NCBI GenBank assembly: GCA_016929495.1
Contig: JAFGIS010000279.1
Location: forward strand, 1-35,486
DNA length: 35,486 nucleotides
Origin: Polyangiaceae bacterium
Lineage (GTDB): Bacteria; Myxococcota_A; Polyangia; Polyangiales; Polyangiaceae
Direction: 5' to 3'
Shown in pieces: positions 1 to 8,979 of this stretch (the first letter of the stretch is position 1; the number at the start of each line of letters is the position of its first letter). Under the pieces are notes generated by a model. It was not told the origin of the DNA, made no database searches, and saw only the letters and a program-made list of their open reading frames with translations. The position numbers and the translations under genes are program-made.

Positions 1-507
1 GTGGCAGAAGCGATTGGCGAGCGCACTCGACAGGGTCGAGGTCACGGCGCGGTCTTCGCTCCGGTTGCCGGCGCCGCACAGATACCAACCCTCGGGCACG
101 CGGTAGAGATCGCCGAGCCGCCGGTCGAGAATGAACTCGTACGCAGCGACCTGAAGGCTCCGGTCCGCGGCCGTCAGCTCGTCGAACACAATGAGCCCTC
201 GACCGCTCCGGGGCCATTCCGCCGCCGTGAGCCAGTGGACGCCGTCCTCTTTGGGCACCGGGAGCCCGCGGATATCGACCGGTTCGCGCTGCGCCAGCCG
301 CACGTCGAGAAACCCGATGCCGCGCTCTTCGGCGACCTGGGCGAAGATGGCGCTCTTGCCCACGCCCGGCGGGCCCCACAGCATGAGCGGCGGCACGACC
401 GAAGCGTGCCCCGGGTCGGACCAGAGCACGTCGAGCTGATGGGCGACGATGCGCTTGGCCTGACCCAGCGCACAGGCCCTTGTGAGCCGCTCTGCGTTCG
501 GATCCAT
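1..507 (-). CDS. MoxR-like AAA+ ATPase, N-terminal part (cut by left edge)
   Basis: Reading the minus strand from the ATG at 507 gives 169 codons with no stop before the window edge. A Walker A motif (GPPGVGKSA, residues about 44-52), a Walker B motif (LIVFDELTAAD) and a sensor-1/NRF segment (GAGNRSEDRAV, then SSALANRF) appear in the order and spacing of the MoxR/AAA_5 family. These ATPases remodel partner proteins, often together with a von Willebrand A-domain protein. That partner would be downstream, outside the window. The start is preceded by GAGGA five bases before the ATG. The closest downstream-reading neighbour here is the GH12-like gene, which ends 34 bases upstream of this start, so both could share a transcript. 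Family assignment is firm; the substrate cannot be inferred. Confidence 0.85.
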   Translation of the reverse strand, partial: MDPNAERLTRACALGQAKRIVAHQLDVLWSDPGHASVVPPLMLWGPPGVGKSAIFAQVAEERGIGFLDVRLAQREPVDIRGLPVPKEDGVHWLTAAEWPRSGRGLIVFDELTAADRSLQVAAYEFILDRRLGDLYRVPEGWYLCGAGNRSEDRAVTSTLSSALANRFCH

Positions 508-541
508 CGGGTCCTCGTTCGCGCCTAGCACCAACCGGCCG

Positions 542-1477
542 TCAATTGACGACCGCGCAGAAGCTCGTCGTCTCCAGGCCCACGCCGCCCCTCCAGATCT
601 CGAAACCGGCGAACACATTGGTCAAGTACCAGCTGCTCTGCAGCGTACCCGGACGGTTGTTGACCGCGTCCTGGATGAACACGTTCAGATCGAAGGACAG
701 CGAGTGGGTCGACGGCTTCGACACATAGGAGATGCACGGGATGCCGTTGTTGCCTCCGACCCAAACATCCCAGGTGCCGGCAACCCCTGCGATGGTGACG
801 TCGGGGTACTGCACCATGCCGAGCGGCTGCGCGTCCGACGGCTTGTGCAGCCACACCATCAGGAAGGCGCCCGACGGGGCGTACTCGTTCGGTTCTCCCT
901 CGGGCTGGGTGCTGAACCAGACGTCGTAGGCGACGTTGTAGCTGTTGGTGGCCTCGTCCGTTGCTCCGTTGGCGTTCCAGTTCCACGTGGTCGGCACCGT
1001 GGTGAGCGTGCTCACCTGCTTCGGAAGGTTGCTCTGCAGCGTAGCATGGCCGGAGTTGGCTCCGATGAACATCGACGGATAGCCGGTGGGGCCGCCCTGG
1101 GTCGAGGCAGAAGCCTCCTGACGGGCGACCTGGAAGAAGAAGCTGCCTCCGTACTCGATGGTCTGCGCCGCCGTCGAATTCCACTCGTTGACCTGCAGGA
1201 AGTACTGGCGTCCGCCCGCCTTCACCCGGGTAGCCCCGAAGGGACCCAGCAGCTGTCCGCTGCCGCTGATCGTGCCGGGCGTGCATCCGCCTGTGGCGTT
1301 GACGGGTTCGCCCCCTGGAGGGAGCAGTCCCAGCGCGCCGCTCGACGCGGCGCCGCCGTCCGACCGGGCGTCGTCGGTATCGGGGGCTCCTGGATCGCAC
1401 GCCGGGAGCAGCTGGCACAGCAGGATGACGACCCAGGCGGATTGGGCCAAACAGGGTAGGAAGGAAGGGATGCACAT
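542..1477 (-). CDS. GH12-fold lipoprotein, predicted to lack the catalytic nucleophile
   Basis: This is a 311-residue protein. Its signal peptide ends in LLPAC, so Cys27 is the predicted lipidated residue. Residues about 65-311 show the GH12 (endoglucanase/xyloglucanase) pattern: VNEWNS, GYPSMF, WNWNA, NVAYDVWF, then the motif before MVWL, and GFEIWRGG near the end. In active GH12 enzymes the nucleophile Glu lies four residues before Trp in an ExMIW motif. Here that position is Phe205 (GAFLMVWL). The acid/base Glu (Glu293 in GFEIW) is kept. The paralogue at 10581-11699 keeps both. The start ATG lies 32 bases after the DUF362 stop, with no clear Shine-Dalgarno site, so the two are probably cotranscribed. 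Binding rather than hydrolysis of glucans is an inference. Confidence 0.82.
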   Translation of the reverse strand: MCIPSFLPCLAQSAWVVILLCQLLPACDPGAPDTDDARSDGGAASSGALGLLPPGGEPVNATGGCTPGTISGSGQLLGPFGATRVKAGGRQYFLQVNEWNSTAAQTIEYGGSFFFQVARQEASASTQGGPTGYPSMFIGANSGHATLQSNLPKQVSTLTTVPTTWNWNANGATDEATNSYNVAYDVWFSTQPEGEPNEYAPSGAFLMVWLHKPSDAQPLGMVQYPDVTIAGVAGTWDVWVGGNNGIPCISYVSKPSTHSLSFDLNVFIQDAVNNRPGTLQSSWYLTNVFAGFEIWRGGVGLETTSFCAVVN

Positions 1478-1509
1478 GGATCGCGAAGTCGCGAGCGCCC
1501 CCGCAGGGT

Positions 1510-2613
1510 CTACACCTCGGCCGACTGCACCCGGATCGCGTTCAGATCCGCCACCCCGAGCCCCAGGTCCCCGGCGGTCCGGATGTAGCGCGGTTCGCGC
1601 CGGACGGCCGCGAGCGGCTTCAGACCGTGCGCCTTGCGTTCCTTTTCGAGCTCTTGCCATCCGACCACGTCCAGGGCGACCGGATCGGTGGCCACGTACA
1701 CCGCACCGTGCGGCACGCGCGTCCTGGGGCTCTTGTCGAGCGGACCGCCGTCGTAGATCATCTTGAAACCGTCCGTGACGTGCAGCCGCACGCGGCTCGT
1801 GACGATCGGATGGTTGTACAGCATGGCGATCTGCGGGTTGGCGCCGTGAACGTGGTGGTCCTGGGGGTTGGGCACATTGCCGTGCGTGAAGTTCTTGAGC
1901 GCGCCGGTGTAGCCGCAGATGCTGTGATCCTTGACCAGCCCCATGTTGATCACCGCCGTCGCCTCGGTGAGCGTGCGACAGTACCGGGTGGCAATCCCCT
2001 GGTAGACCCGGACCTGCGGCATCGCGAAGTCGTTGCCGTTGTGGGCATTGGTCTTCACGCCGGCAGGTAGCTTCCATTTGCCCGCGTTCACGCGCGAGGC
2101 CAACAGGTAGTTCGAGAACTGCTCGTAGACCGTCACTTTCTCGGGCGCAACGCCGCAAGCGAGCACGGCCTCGACCACGGGCAGGATGAGCTCGAAGTTG
2201 GTGGCCATGGTGGAGCCCTTGGTGCCCGCGATGCCGTTGGTCTTGATGGCCACCACGTCGTCCTCGTGGATGAACTTCTTCATGGCCTCCACGAGGTTCG
2301 GCGCGCCGGTGAAGTCCATCATGGCCTTCTCGAGCACCCGACGAGCCACCTGTGGCCGAGGCCAGAGCTGGTTCGGCTGCAGAAACGCTTCGACGCCGCC
2401 CTTGGCCGTGGCCTTGGCCACTCTGCCGGGAGCGGTCATGGGCGCGAAGCCGGCTGGCGGTCGCGCCACCCAGCTCGTGATGTCCGGTTCGGCCGCAAGG
2501 GCCTCGGGGATCCGCACCAGCGAGGTCGTGCCCAACCCGAGCGCGGCGATGCCTGCACCTTGTAGGAATGTCCGTCGTGAGACTCTGCTGCTCGACCCTG
2601 CGCGATGGGGCAT
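1510..2613 (-). CDS. Tat-exported DUF362 domain protein
   Basis: This is a 367-residue protein starting at an ATG preceded by a near-perfect AGGAGG five bases upstream. The N-terminus carries a twin-arginine motif (SRRTFLQ, Arg13-Arg14), followed by a hydrophobic stretch (GIAALGLGTT) and an ALA cleavage site. This implies export in a folded state, usual for cofactor-bearing proteins. The body matches DUF362: VVAIKTNGIAG, INMGLVKDHSICGYTGALKN, and DGFKMIYDGGP towards the C-terminus. The DUF362 reaction is not established; members are often associated with iron-sulfur proteins, but no CxxCxxC ferredoxin motif is visible here. It is first in a two-gene minus-strand unit with the GH12-like lipoprotein. 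Confidence 0.85.
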   Translation of the reverse strand: MPHRAGSSSRVSRRTFLQGAGIAALGLGTTSLVRIPEALAAEPDITSWVARPPAGFAPMTAPGRVAKATAKGGVEAFLQPNQLWPRPQVARRVLEKAMMDFTGAPNLVEAMKKFIHEDDVVAIKTNGIAGTKGSTMATNFELILPVVEAVLACGVAPEKVTVYEQFSNYLLASRVNAGKWKLPAGVKTNAHNGNDFAMPQVRVYQGIATRYCRTLTEATAVINMGLVKDHSICGYTGALKNFTHGNVPNPQDHHVHGANPQIAMLYNHPIVTSRVRLHVTDGFKMIYDGGPLDKSPRTRVPHGAVYVATDPVALDVVGWQELEKERKAHGLKPLAAVRREPRYIRTAGDLGLGVADLNAIRVQSAEV

Positions 2614-2928
2614 GGATCCTCCTGGGCTGTGGCGTGCTCTTGCTATCATGGTGCGTGCTCGAGCAGGATCGCAGCCGTCCCGAGCACACGCAAGGTCGTG
2701 TGGATCGATTGCGGCCAACCGGTCGGGTCCGCCCCGGGTCCGCCCCGCCCGCAGCTCCGCACCAAATACGGAGCCGCTGCGGCGCGTCGCCGCTCGGAGA
2801 CCTGGCGGCCGCCACCCCGCCGATCGCGTCCTTCGCGGGATTTGTCGCCCATTCGCTCCTGGCACCCTGCTCGCATGGCTGATGGCCACGGACGCCGCCG
2901 GTGGCGCCCGGCATCCGCGAGGAGAACC
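2614..2928. other. Divergent intergenic region, DUF362 gene / small conserved gene
   Basis: These 315 bases separate two divergently transcribed genes and should contain both promoters. A TGCTATCAT element around 2642-2650 resembles an extended -10 box, but no convincing -35 partner was found on either strand. AGGAGG for the minus-strand gene lies at about 2618-2624 and GAGGAG for the plus-strand gene at about 2919-2924. No open reading frame with a recognisable protein was seen. Confidence 0.5.
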
Positions 2929-3204
2929 ATGGAAACAAGCAAAGTCAAAATCGTTTACGTCGTGTCCGAGCGAGCAGGGAAGCACTTCTGGAATCGGATC
3001 GGGATCGCCTTCCTCAATCGCGACGGCTCGATCAACGTCAAGCTCGACGCCGTGCCGGTCACGGGCGAGATGCACATCCGCGACTACGTGCCGAAGGAGG
3101 AAAGCCATGGCTACTCCAACGGCCGCGAGGTCGAATCGAGCAGCCGAGACGTCGAGCTCAGCGCAGACCGCGACAACGGCACCAGCCCCTTCGCCGGGCT
3201 CTGA
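2929..3204 (+). CDS. Small conserved hypothetical protein
   Basis: This is a 91-residue protein with an excellent start: GAGGAG precedes the ATG by about five bases. The first 57 residues form a compact, well-ordered sequence (KVKIVYVVSERAGK, FWNRIGIAFLNRDGS, VTGEMHIRDYVPKEE). The pattern resembles a small beta-rich family I associate with myxobacterial genomes; no function is known to me. The remaining 30 residues are Ser/Asn/Arg-rich and look disordered. There is no signal peptide, so it should be cytoplasmic. It ends 14 bases before the ComEA-like gene and is probably cotranscribed with it. The SERxGKxFWNRIG core hints at a nucleic-acid or ligand-binding small domain, but that is speculation. 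Confidence 0.75.
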   Translation: METSKVKIVYVVSERAGKHFWNRIGIAFLNRDGSINVKLDAVPVTGEMHIRDYVPKEESHGYSNGREVESSSRDVELSADRDNGTSPFAGL

Positions 3205-3218
3205 GCCAATGCAAGGCC

Positions 3219-3962
3219 ATGACCACGACGGATCTCGATCAGGAGCCGCCGGGTCCTGAGCCGGCATCCGCCCGCTCGGCACCAGCCGACGACCGCCAGG
3301 ACGGGGGCCCGAGCTCGGCCCCCGCCGCCAGCGGGCGGACCCAGCGTTCCAGGCGCTCGGCGACGGCCTCCAGCCCCATCTGGGCGTCCGGGGCGCTCAA
3401 GGCCGCGGCAGGCGTCATTGGCATTCTGGCGCTCGCGGGCATCGGCACGGCGTCGCTCGCGCGCGGCAGCGACGGCGTCCCGTTTCACGCCGCCTCTTCA
3501 CTGCTCGGTGGCGGCGCAGAACGCTGGCTCGCCGTGTTGACGCCGCCCTCACCGGTTCGGCCCTCCCATTCCCACGCAGGCAAGACGGACGCAGGCGCCG
3601 AGCCCGCAGCCGAGCCGTCCAGTAGCCAGGCCGCGCCTGCTCCGCAGGCTCCTGCGGCAGACGGCTCCCCGAGCGGCGACGCGGGCGCCGGCCCGAGCGG
3701 CATCACTCCCGATGGCAAAGTCGTGCTCAATCTCGCCGACGCCGAAGAGCTCACGCGCCTGCCGAGCGTGGGTCCCAAGCGTGCCCAGGCGATCCTCGCG
3801 CTCCGAGCACGCCTCAAGCGCTTCCGCCGCGCCACGGATCTGCTGCGGGTGCGCGGCATCGGTCCCAAGACGCTCAAGCGCATGCTGCCGCACTTGGTCG
3901 TGGATGCGCCGGCCCCTGCGGTGCCGGCGGGCGATGCAGGGATGGATGGCGGGGCGAAGTGA
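3219..3962 (+). CDS. Membrane-anchored ComEA-like helix-hairpin-helix protein
   Basis: This is a 247-residue protein. It starts with about 60 disordered residues, followed by one membrane segment (GVIGILALAGIGTASL, about residues 69-84), a long Ala/Pro/Ser linker, and a C-terminal double helix-hairpin-helix domain (NLADAEELTRLPSVGPKRAQ, then LLRVRGIGPKTLKRM). The LPSVGPK and VRGIGPK hairpins are the DNA-backbone-binding signature of ComEA-type DNA receptors. The domain order places it outside the inner membrane, where ComEA carries incoming DNA. No comEC or other competence gene is in the window. The ATG has only a weak AAGG upstream. ComEA-like is firm; a role in transformation is inferred. 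It converges on murA with a 28-base gap. Confidence 0.8.
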   Translation: MTTTDLDQEPPGPEPASARSAPADDRQDGGPSSAPAASGRTQRSRRSATASSPIWASGALKAAAGVIGILALAGIGTASLARGSDGVPFHAASSLLGGGAERWLAVLTPPSPVRPSHSHAGKTDAGAEPAAEPSSSQAAPAPQAPAADGSPSGDAGAGPSGITPDGKVVLNLADAEELTRLPSVGPKRAQAILALRARLKRFRRATDLLRVRGIGPKTLKRMLPHLVVDAPAPAVPAGDAGMDGGAK

Positions 3963-3990
3963 AGCGGCGGGACGTCCGACGAGGGTGAAG

Positions 3991-5262
3991 CTACGGCACC
4001 GCCGCCTCGACCACCACCCGCGCGATATCCGCCCCGACCCCGGCGAGCTTGCGCTCGATGTGCTCGTAGCCGCGATCCAGGTGATACACACGGCGCACCG
4101 TCGTCTCGCCTTCGGCAATGAGTCCTGCGATGACCAATGAGGCGCTGGCCCTGAGATCGGTCGCCATAACCGAGGCGGAGGAGAGCTTCGCCACGCCCTG
4201 GACGATGGCCACGTTGCCGCGGGTTTCGACGTCGGCTCCCATGCGTCTGAGCTCGGGAACGTGCATGAACCGATTCTCGAAGATGGTCTCGGTGAGCACG
4301 GCGCGGCCCGACGCGCAGCACATCAGGGCCATCATTTGAGCCTGCATGTCCGTCGGGAAGCCGGGGTGCGGCGCGGTGGTCACGTTGACCGGCAGGATGC
4401 GGCCGGTCCGGGCCACCCGCACGTGCTCTCCTTCGCGTTCGATCTGCAGCCCCGCTGCGCGCAGCTTCACGACCACGGGCTCGAGATCGTCGAGCGGCGC
4501 GGACTCCAGCATCACGTCGCCACCGGCAGCTCCCACCGCGGCCATGAACGTCCCGGCCTCGACGCGGTCGGCCACCACTGCATGGTCGAACGGGTCCAAT
4601 TCGTCGCGGCCCTGAACGTGGATCACGGCCGTGCCCGCGCCTTCGATCCGGGCGCCCATCTTGTTGAGCACTCGAGCGAGCTCCTCGACCTCCGGCTCCC
4701 GCGCACAGTTGACCAGAGTGCTCCGACCTTTGGCCAGCGAAGCGGCCATCATCAGGTTCTCGGTCCCGGTGACCGTCGGTATGTCGAACACCACCTCCGC
4801 GCCGCGTAGACGCGAGGCCTCGGCCAGGACATAGCCATGCTCGACCCGGATCTTCGCGCCCAGGGCTTCGAGACCCTTGAGATGCTGATCGATCGGACGC
4901 GCGCCGATGGCACAGCCGCCGGGCAGGGAGACTCGCGCCTGCCCGTAGCGAGACACCAACGGACCCAGGACCAGGACGCTGGCACGCATCTGACGCACGA
5001 GGTCATAGGGAGCTTCGGCAACGATGCGGCCCTCGAACGCGCCGACGTGTGCCTCGGGCACGGCAAGGTGCGCGTCGCGGCCCAGATGGCGCAACAGCGC
5101 CGCCATCGTGGCCACGTCGCGTAGCCCGGGAACGTTCCGTAGCAGGCTCGCGCCGTCGGACAACAGCGCCGCGCACATGATCGGGAGAGCCGCATTCTTG
5201 GCTCCACCGACACGAATGCGACCGTGTAGCGGATGCCCACCGCGAACAACGATGCCGTACAT
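3991..5262 (-). CDS. murA: UDP-N-acetylglucosamine 1-carboxyvinyltransferase (MurA)
   Basis: This enzyme transfers enolpyruvate from PEP to UDP-GlcNAc, the first committed step of peptidoglycan synthesis, in the cytoplasm. From the ATG at 5262 the protein has 423 residues, the normal MurA length. The N-terminus ([22 protein letters not shown]) holds the substrate-binding Lys22-Asn23 pair. The catalytic loop [10 protein letters not shown] contains the active-site cysteine (Cys117), so the fosfomycin-sensitive Cys form is predicted. Other conserved segments include [19 protein letters not shown] and [20 protein letters not shown] six codons upstream (5280) is an alternative start but has no better ribosome site. 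It is transcribed away from the TSP3 protein gene. Confidence 0.96.
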   Translation of the reverse strand: MYGIVVRGGHPLHGRIRVGGAKNAALPIMCAALLSDGASLLRNVPGLRDVATMAALLRHLGRDAHLAVPEAHVGAFEGRIVAEAPYDLVRQMRASVLVLGPLVSRYGQARVSLPGGCAIGARPIDQHLKGLEALGAKIRVEHGYVLAEASRLRGAEVVFDIPTVTGTENLMMAASLAKGRSTLVNCAREPEVEELARVLNKMGARIEGAGTAVIHVQGRDELDPFDHAVVADRVEAGTFMAAVGAAGGDVMLESAPLDDLEPVVVKLRAAGLQIEREGEHVRVARTGRILPVNVTTAPHPGFPTDMQAQMMALMCCASGRAVLTETIFENRFMHVPELRRMGADVETRGNVAIVQGVAKLSSASVMATDLRASASLVIAGLIAEGETTVRRVYHLDRGYEHIERKLAGVGADIARVVVEAAVP

Positions 5263-5412
5263 GGTCGGGGCCCCGTACACTCGGAAAAGAGTGTGCGCAA
5301 GTCCAGGATCCTGCGCCGGGCGGGCAGCTTCGACCGCCGGGCCGTTGGCCGGCGCGCGGAAAGAGACGACGCTTTTTGCGGCGGTCGGCGCCGGACCCGG
5401 TACGCTTGGCCG

Positions 5413-6852
5413 ATGCGGTCGTACCTTATCGGACTACTTGCCCTAGCGGGCTCGACGGGGTCGCGTCTGGCTTCGGCGCAGGCAGCCATCGATCTGTACC
5501 AGTTCGAGCCCCCTGCAGCGCCGGACGGCACGCTGTATCTGGAGCCCACCACCGCGCCCGGCCCCGGCGCTTGGAACGTGGGCGCCGTGGGCTCGTATGG
5601 GTACCGCCTCATCACCGCCAGGAACGATGAGGGCGATAGGCTCCCCGCTCCGCTGCGACACCGCGTCGCGATGGACTACGTGGCTTGCATCGGTCTGGGC
5701 CAGCGGGTGGCCTTGGGTTGGGTGCTGCCGAGCGTGCTCTATCAAGTAGGACGCGACTGGTCCGAGTTTGGTCTGCCGGCACCGACGCGCACCGCGCTCG
5801 GAGACGCGCGGTTGTCGCTCAAGGCCACGCTGCTCGAGCCTGACCCCATGGGCGGAGTCGGGCTTGCCGCGCTCGGCGCGGTCAGCGTGCCGACCGGCAA
5901 TGGCATGGCCTATGTCAGTGACGAATCGAGCTCGGCGGATCTGCGTCTGCTCGGCGAGCTGAACGTGCTGCTCGGGCATCTGCGGGCGTCGGCCGGGATG
6001 CATCTGCGCAGCAAGGAACGGTCGTTCGCTGGCGAATCCTACGGCGACACCGCGACCTGGGGACTCGGAGTCGGCGTGCTGCCGCAGGCTCTCGGGCTCA
6101 CCGAGGACGGGGGCTGGCTCGCCACAGCCGAACTGCGCGGCCGAGTGGGCGTTACCCCGGAGCTCGCGTCTTCGGCTCAATCGTTCACCGTGCTCGGGCT
6201 GTCGGTACGCTACCAAGTGGGCGACCTGTCGCTCCTGGTCGGCGGCGAGCTGCCGATCGCCGCCAGCGTGGGCACCCCGGTCTTCCGGGGAGTGCTCGGC
6301 GTGGGTTGGGCGCCGCGCATCCCGGATCAGGACGAAGACGGGATCGCTGACGACGTGGACCAGTGCGTGGACCTTCCGGAAGACGTCGACCACTTCCAGG
6401 ATTCGGACGGGTGCCCCGAGTTCGACAACGACGATGACGGATCGCCGGACGTGGACGACCGCTGTCCGCTCGAGAAGGAAGACCAAGACGGATTCCAGGA
6501 CGAAGACGGCTGCATCGATCCCGACAACGACGCCGACGGCGTACCGGACATCGCCGATGCGTGTCCAGACCAACGGGGTCCTCGGTCCATGGACCCCCGA
6601 GTCAATGGGTGCCCGGAGCAGAAGGCACAGCAGAAGCCCACGGCCCCTGTCGAAACGCAGCCGTCCACGGCGCCAGAGGCAGGCGCGCCCCCCGAGGCCG
6701 CCGCACCGCCCAGTCCGCCACCGGACACGCCAACCGTAGCCGCGCCGCCAGCCCCGAGCTCGCCGCCAGCCGAGCCCCCGCCAGGCAAGCAGCCCGACGG
6801 CAGCGCCCACGCCGAGCCCGGTGCAGACACGCAGCCCGCAGAGCAGCCGTGA
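5413..6852 (+). CDS. Outer-membrane beta-barrel protein with TSP3 (calcium-binding) repeats
   Basis: This is a 479-residue protein. A signal peptide ([15 protein letters not shown], with a probable cut near ASAQA) precedes about 270 residues of alternating beta-strand character with many Gly/Tyr/Leu turns, suggesting a transporter-type barrel. Residues about 304-390 hold thrombospondin type 3 repeats: [42 protein letters not shown], each with the DxDxDGxxD calcium loop. The last 80 residues are Pro/Ala/Glu-rich. OmpA-type proteins of this layout normally end in a peptidoglycan-binding OmpA domain; here a proline-rich tail takes its place. Its stop overlaps the GTG of the HEAT-repeat gene (GTGA), implying translational coupling. 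Confidence 0.8.
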   Translation: MRSYLIGLLALAGSTGSRLASAQAAIDLYQFEPPAAPDGTLYLEPTTAPGPGAWNVGAVGSYGYRLITARNDEGDRLPAPLRHRVAMDYVACIGLGQRVALGWVLPSVLYQVGRDWSEFGLPAPTRTALGDARLSLKATLLEPDPMGGVGLAALGAVSVPTGNGMAYVSDESSSADLRLLGELNVLLGHLRASAGMHLRSKERSFAGESYGDTATWGLGVGVLPQALGLTEDGGWLATAELRGRVGVTPELASSAQSFTVLGLSVRYQVGDLSLLVGGELPIAASVGTPVFRGVLGVGWAPRIPDQDEDGIADDVDQCVDLPEDVDHFQDSDGCPEFDNDDDGSPDVDDRCPLEKEDQDGFQDEDGCIDPDNDADGVPDIADACPDQRGPRSMDPRVNGCPEQKAQQKPTAPVETQPSTAPEAGAPPEAAAPPSPPPDTPTVAAPPAPSSPPAEPPPGKQPDGSAHAEPGADTQPAEQP

Positions 6853-8975
6853 CGCGGTCTGCCCGTCACGCGTGGACCTGGTCTTGGCTTGGCTTGGGGC
6901 TGGCTCTCAGCGACATCGGTCTGGCGCAACCTCCGGTACAGCGCCTGCCGTTGCCCGGTTTGGTGCGTCCAGGACCAGCGGCTGCACGCCCCGGCACGCC
7001 CGAGCCGGAGCCCGCCTCGCTCAGGACTCTGGTGGGCATAGAGGTTGCGCAGGCATGGCTACGCTCGAGCGACGCCGACGAGCGACGTCGGGCCTTGATG
7101 CGTCTGGGCGAGCTCGGCACCGCCCAGGCGATCGAGCTTCTGGCCCGAGCGGTGGACACGGGCGGCGCGGCGCACACTGCGCCGGAGTACTTCTCGGCCG
7201 CGCGGGTGCTCAGTCGCCATGCGTCACGTCCAAGCGCACGGCAGGCGCTCGTGCGCCTGATGAGCGGCGCCGGTGCCGAAAGGCTCGCCGTCCCGGCCGA
7301 GCAACGATTGGTGCGCAGAACCGCCGCGCTCGGGCTGGCCGCCTACGGCCGTGCTGAAGGGCAGCGCCGGCTGGGGCGGGCGCTACGAGAGCCCGGGCCG
7401 CTCGCCGAGGCGGCATCGCAGGCACTGTTGGCTCATCCCCCTGAGTTGCTCGAGCCCGTACTGACCGCGCCCGGCCCGGCTACGCTCGAGCTCGTAGCGT
7501 TGCTGGAAGCACTGGGCGACCAGCGAGCGTTCTCTTGGCTCAGAAACCTGGTCGTGACTTCTGAGCCCGAGCTCAGGGCTCGCGCGGCCGTGGCTCTCAC
7601 CCGGCTCGGGGATCTCGAGACCGTACCGCTCGCCCAGCGCTGGTCTGCCGCAGGGCAGGACGCGGTGTTGCGAGTGGCCGGCGCGCGCATACTGGCGCTG
7701 ACGCACGCTCGAGGGTGGCAGAGGGCACTCGGCGCACTGCTCGACGATGACGCCACCCGAGATGCCGCACTGGCGCTGGCGGCCGAAGCCGGCCATCCCG
7801 CGCTCGGCGGATCGCTCGTTCGCTGCCTCGCCCTGGCCTCTTCGGCCGACCAGGCCGAGCGCATCTTGACCGCACTGTCGCGAGCCGGTGGCTCGGCGTC
7901 CGTTCAGGCGTTGTCGAGCAAACTCGAGGATCCCAGGCTCGGCAGCAGCGCCGCGTATGCGCTGGCTCTCGCGTCGGACGGGCAGGCCACGTCGGTTCTG
8001 GAGCGTGCGCTCGGGCGGCCTGCGGTCGCTCCGAGGGCGGCGCGTGCAGCCGTGATCCGGCACAGCATGCTCGGCGAGTCGACCGAAGGCCTGCCGGCTG
8101 CGCTCGAGCGACTGCTCGCCTCACCGCTGCCGGCTCGGCGCGCAGCGGGCGCATGGGGCCTGGCGACGCTACAGCCCCAGCGTCTCGGCAACCTGCTTCG
8201 CTCCAGCGACCCGGTCATCGTCCGCGCAGCTGCGCGAGCGCTGACGCAAGCACGCTCGGAGGCGCGCATGGCCGCCGCAGACCGGCTCGGGACGGAAACA
8301 GACCGAGTGACGCGCGAGGCCCTGGCCCTGGTCCTGGTCCACGCTGACGCTGCCGCCCGCGTTTCGACGCGCCTGCTCGGTGACCTGGTCGACGCCGGGG
8401 GACCCGCTGCGCCGCTCGCCACCTTTCGCCTGGTCGCGCGCAGGGATGCCGAGATCGATCAGGTCGTCATGCCCCTGCTCACGAGCCCCGACGCGCTGTG
8501 GCGCGCCCACGCGGCTTTGGGTCTCGGCCATCGTCGCGAGCCGCGCGCGGTGGGGCTGCTCGAGGAGGCCTACGTGCGCGAGACGGACGACTCGGTACGC
8601 CGAGCCATCGTCACCGCCCTGGGTTGCCATGCCCGCGCTGTTCCTTTTGGGACGCTCGGCACGGCAATGCTGCTGGATCCGGACCCGGGCACCCGGCAGG
8701 CAGCCCGCCTCGCAGCCCAGGGCCGCTCGTGGCGCGAGCTCGCCGAGCTCGACTCCGGGCCGGCTTCGCTCTGGCTCGAGCTGGTGGCCAGCAAGAAATC
8801 CGACACGGTCGCGTACCCTCCGACCATCGTGCGCACGACCTCGGGTCTGGCGCTGCCCATGGTCCCCGACCCCGACGGTCTGATCACGGCCCTTGGCCTA
8901 ACCGTCGGTCCAATCGAGCTTCGTCTGGTGCCCGACAGCAGCACTCGCCGAAGCCCGACTTCTCAAGGACAATGA
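6849..8975 (+). CDS. Secreted HEAT-repeat protein
   Basis: This is a 708-residue protein starting at a GTG that overlaps the previous stop. The N-terminus ([11 protein letters not shown], then a hydrophobic run ending SDIGLA) looks like a signal peptide cut before QPP. Nearly all the rest is an alpha-helical repeat of about 30 residues rich in Leu, Ala, Arg and Glu, for example RRRALMRLGELGTAQAIELL, ELRARAAVALTRLGDLETV and LWRAHAALGLGHRREPRAVG. This pattern is typical of HEAT or PBS-lyase-type HEAT repeats. Such solenoids are scaffolds for protein binding. Coupling to the upstream TSP3 barrel suggests a periplasmic partner. No catalytic motif is visible. Confidence 0.8.
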   Translation: MTRSARHAWTWSWLGLGLALSDIGLAQPPVQRLPLPGLVRPGPAAARPGTPEPEPASLRTLVGIEVAQAWLRSSDADERRRALMRLGELGTAQAIELLARAVDTGGAAHTAPEYFSAARVLSRHASRPSARQALVRLMSGAGAERLAVPAEQRLVRRTAALGLAAYGRAEGQRRLGRALREPGPLAEAASQALLAHPPELLEPVLTAPGPATLELVALLEALGDQRAFSWLRNLVVTSEPELRARAAVALTRLGDLETVPLAQRWSAAGQDAVLRVAGARILALTHARGWQRALGALLDDDATRDAALALAAEAGHPALGGSLVRCLALASSADQAERILTALSRAGGSASVQALSSKLEDPRLGSSAAYALALASDGQATSVLERALGRPAVAPRAARAAVIRHSMLGESTEGLPAALERLLASPLPARRAAGAWGLATLQPQRLGNLLRSSDPVIVRAAARALTQARSEARMAAADRLGTETDRVTREALALVLVHADAAARVSTRLLGDLVDAGGPAAPLATFRLVARRDAEIDQVVMPLLTSPDALWRAHAALGLGHRREPRAVGLLEEAYVRETDDSVRRAIVTALGCHARAVPFGTLGTAMLLDPDPGTRQAARLAAQGRSWRELAELDSGPASLWLELVASKKSDTVAYPPTIVRTTSGLALPMVPDPDGLITALGLTVGPIELRLVPDSSTRRSPTSQGQ

Positions 8976-8979
8976 CGAC

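Noticed and set aside
1-528. Plus-strand open frame of 175 codons
   Set aside because: It is the shadow of the minus-strand MoxR ATPase, whose Walker A, Walker B and sensor motifs are all present.
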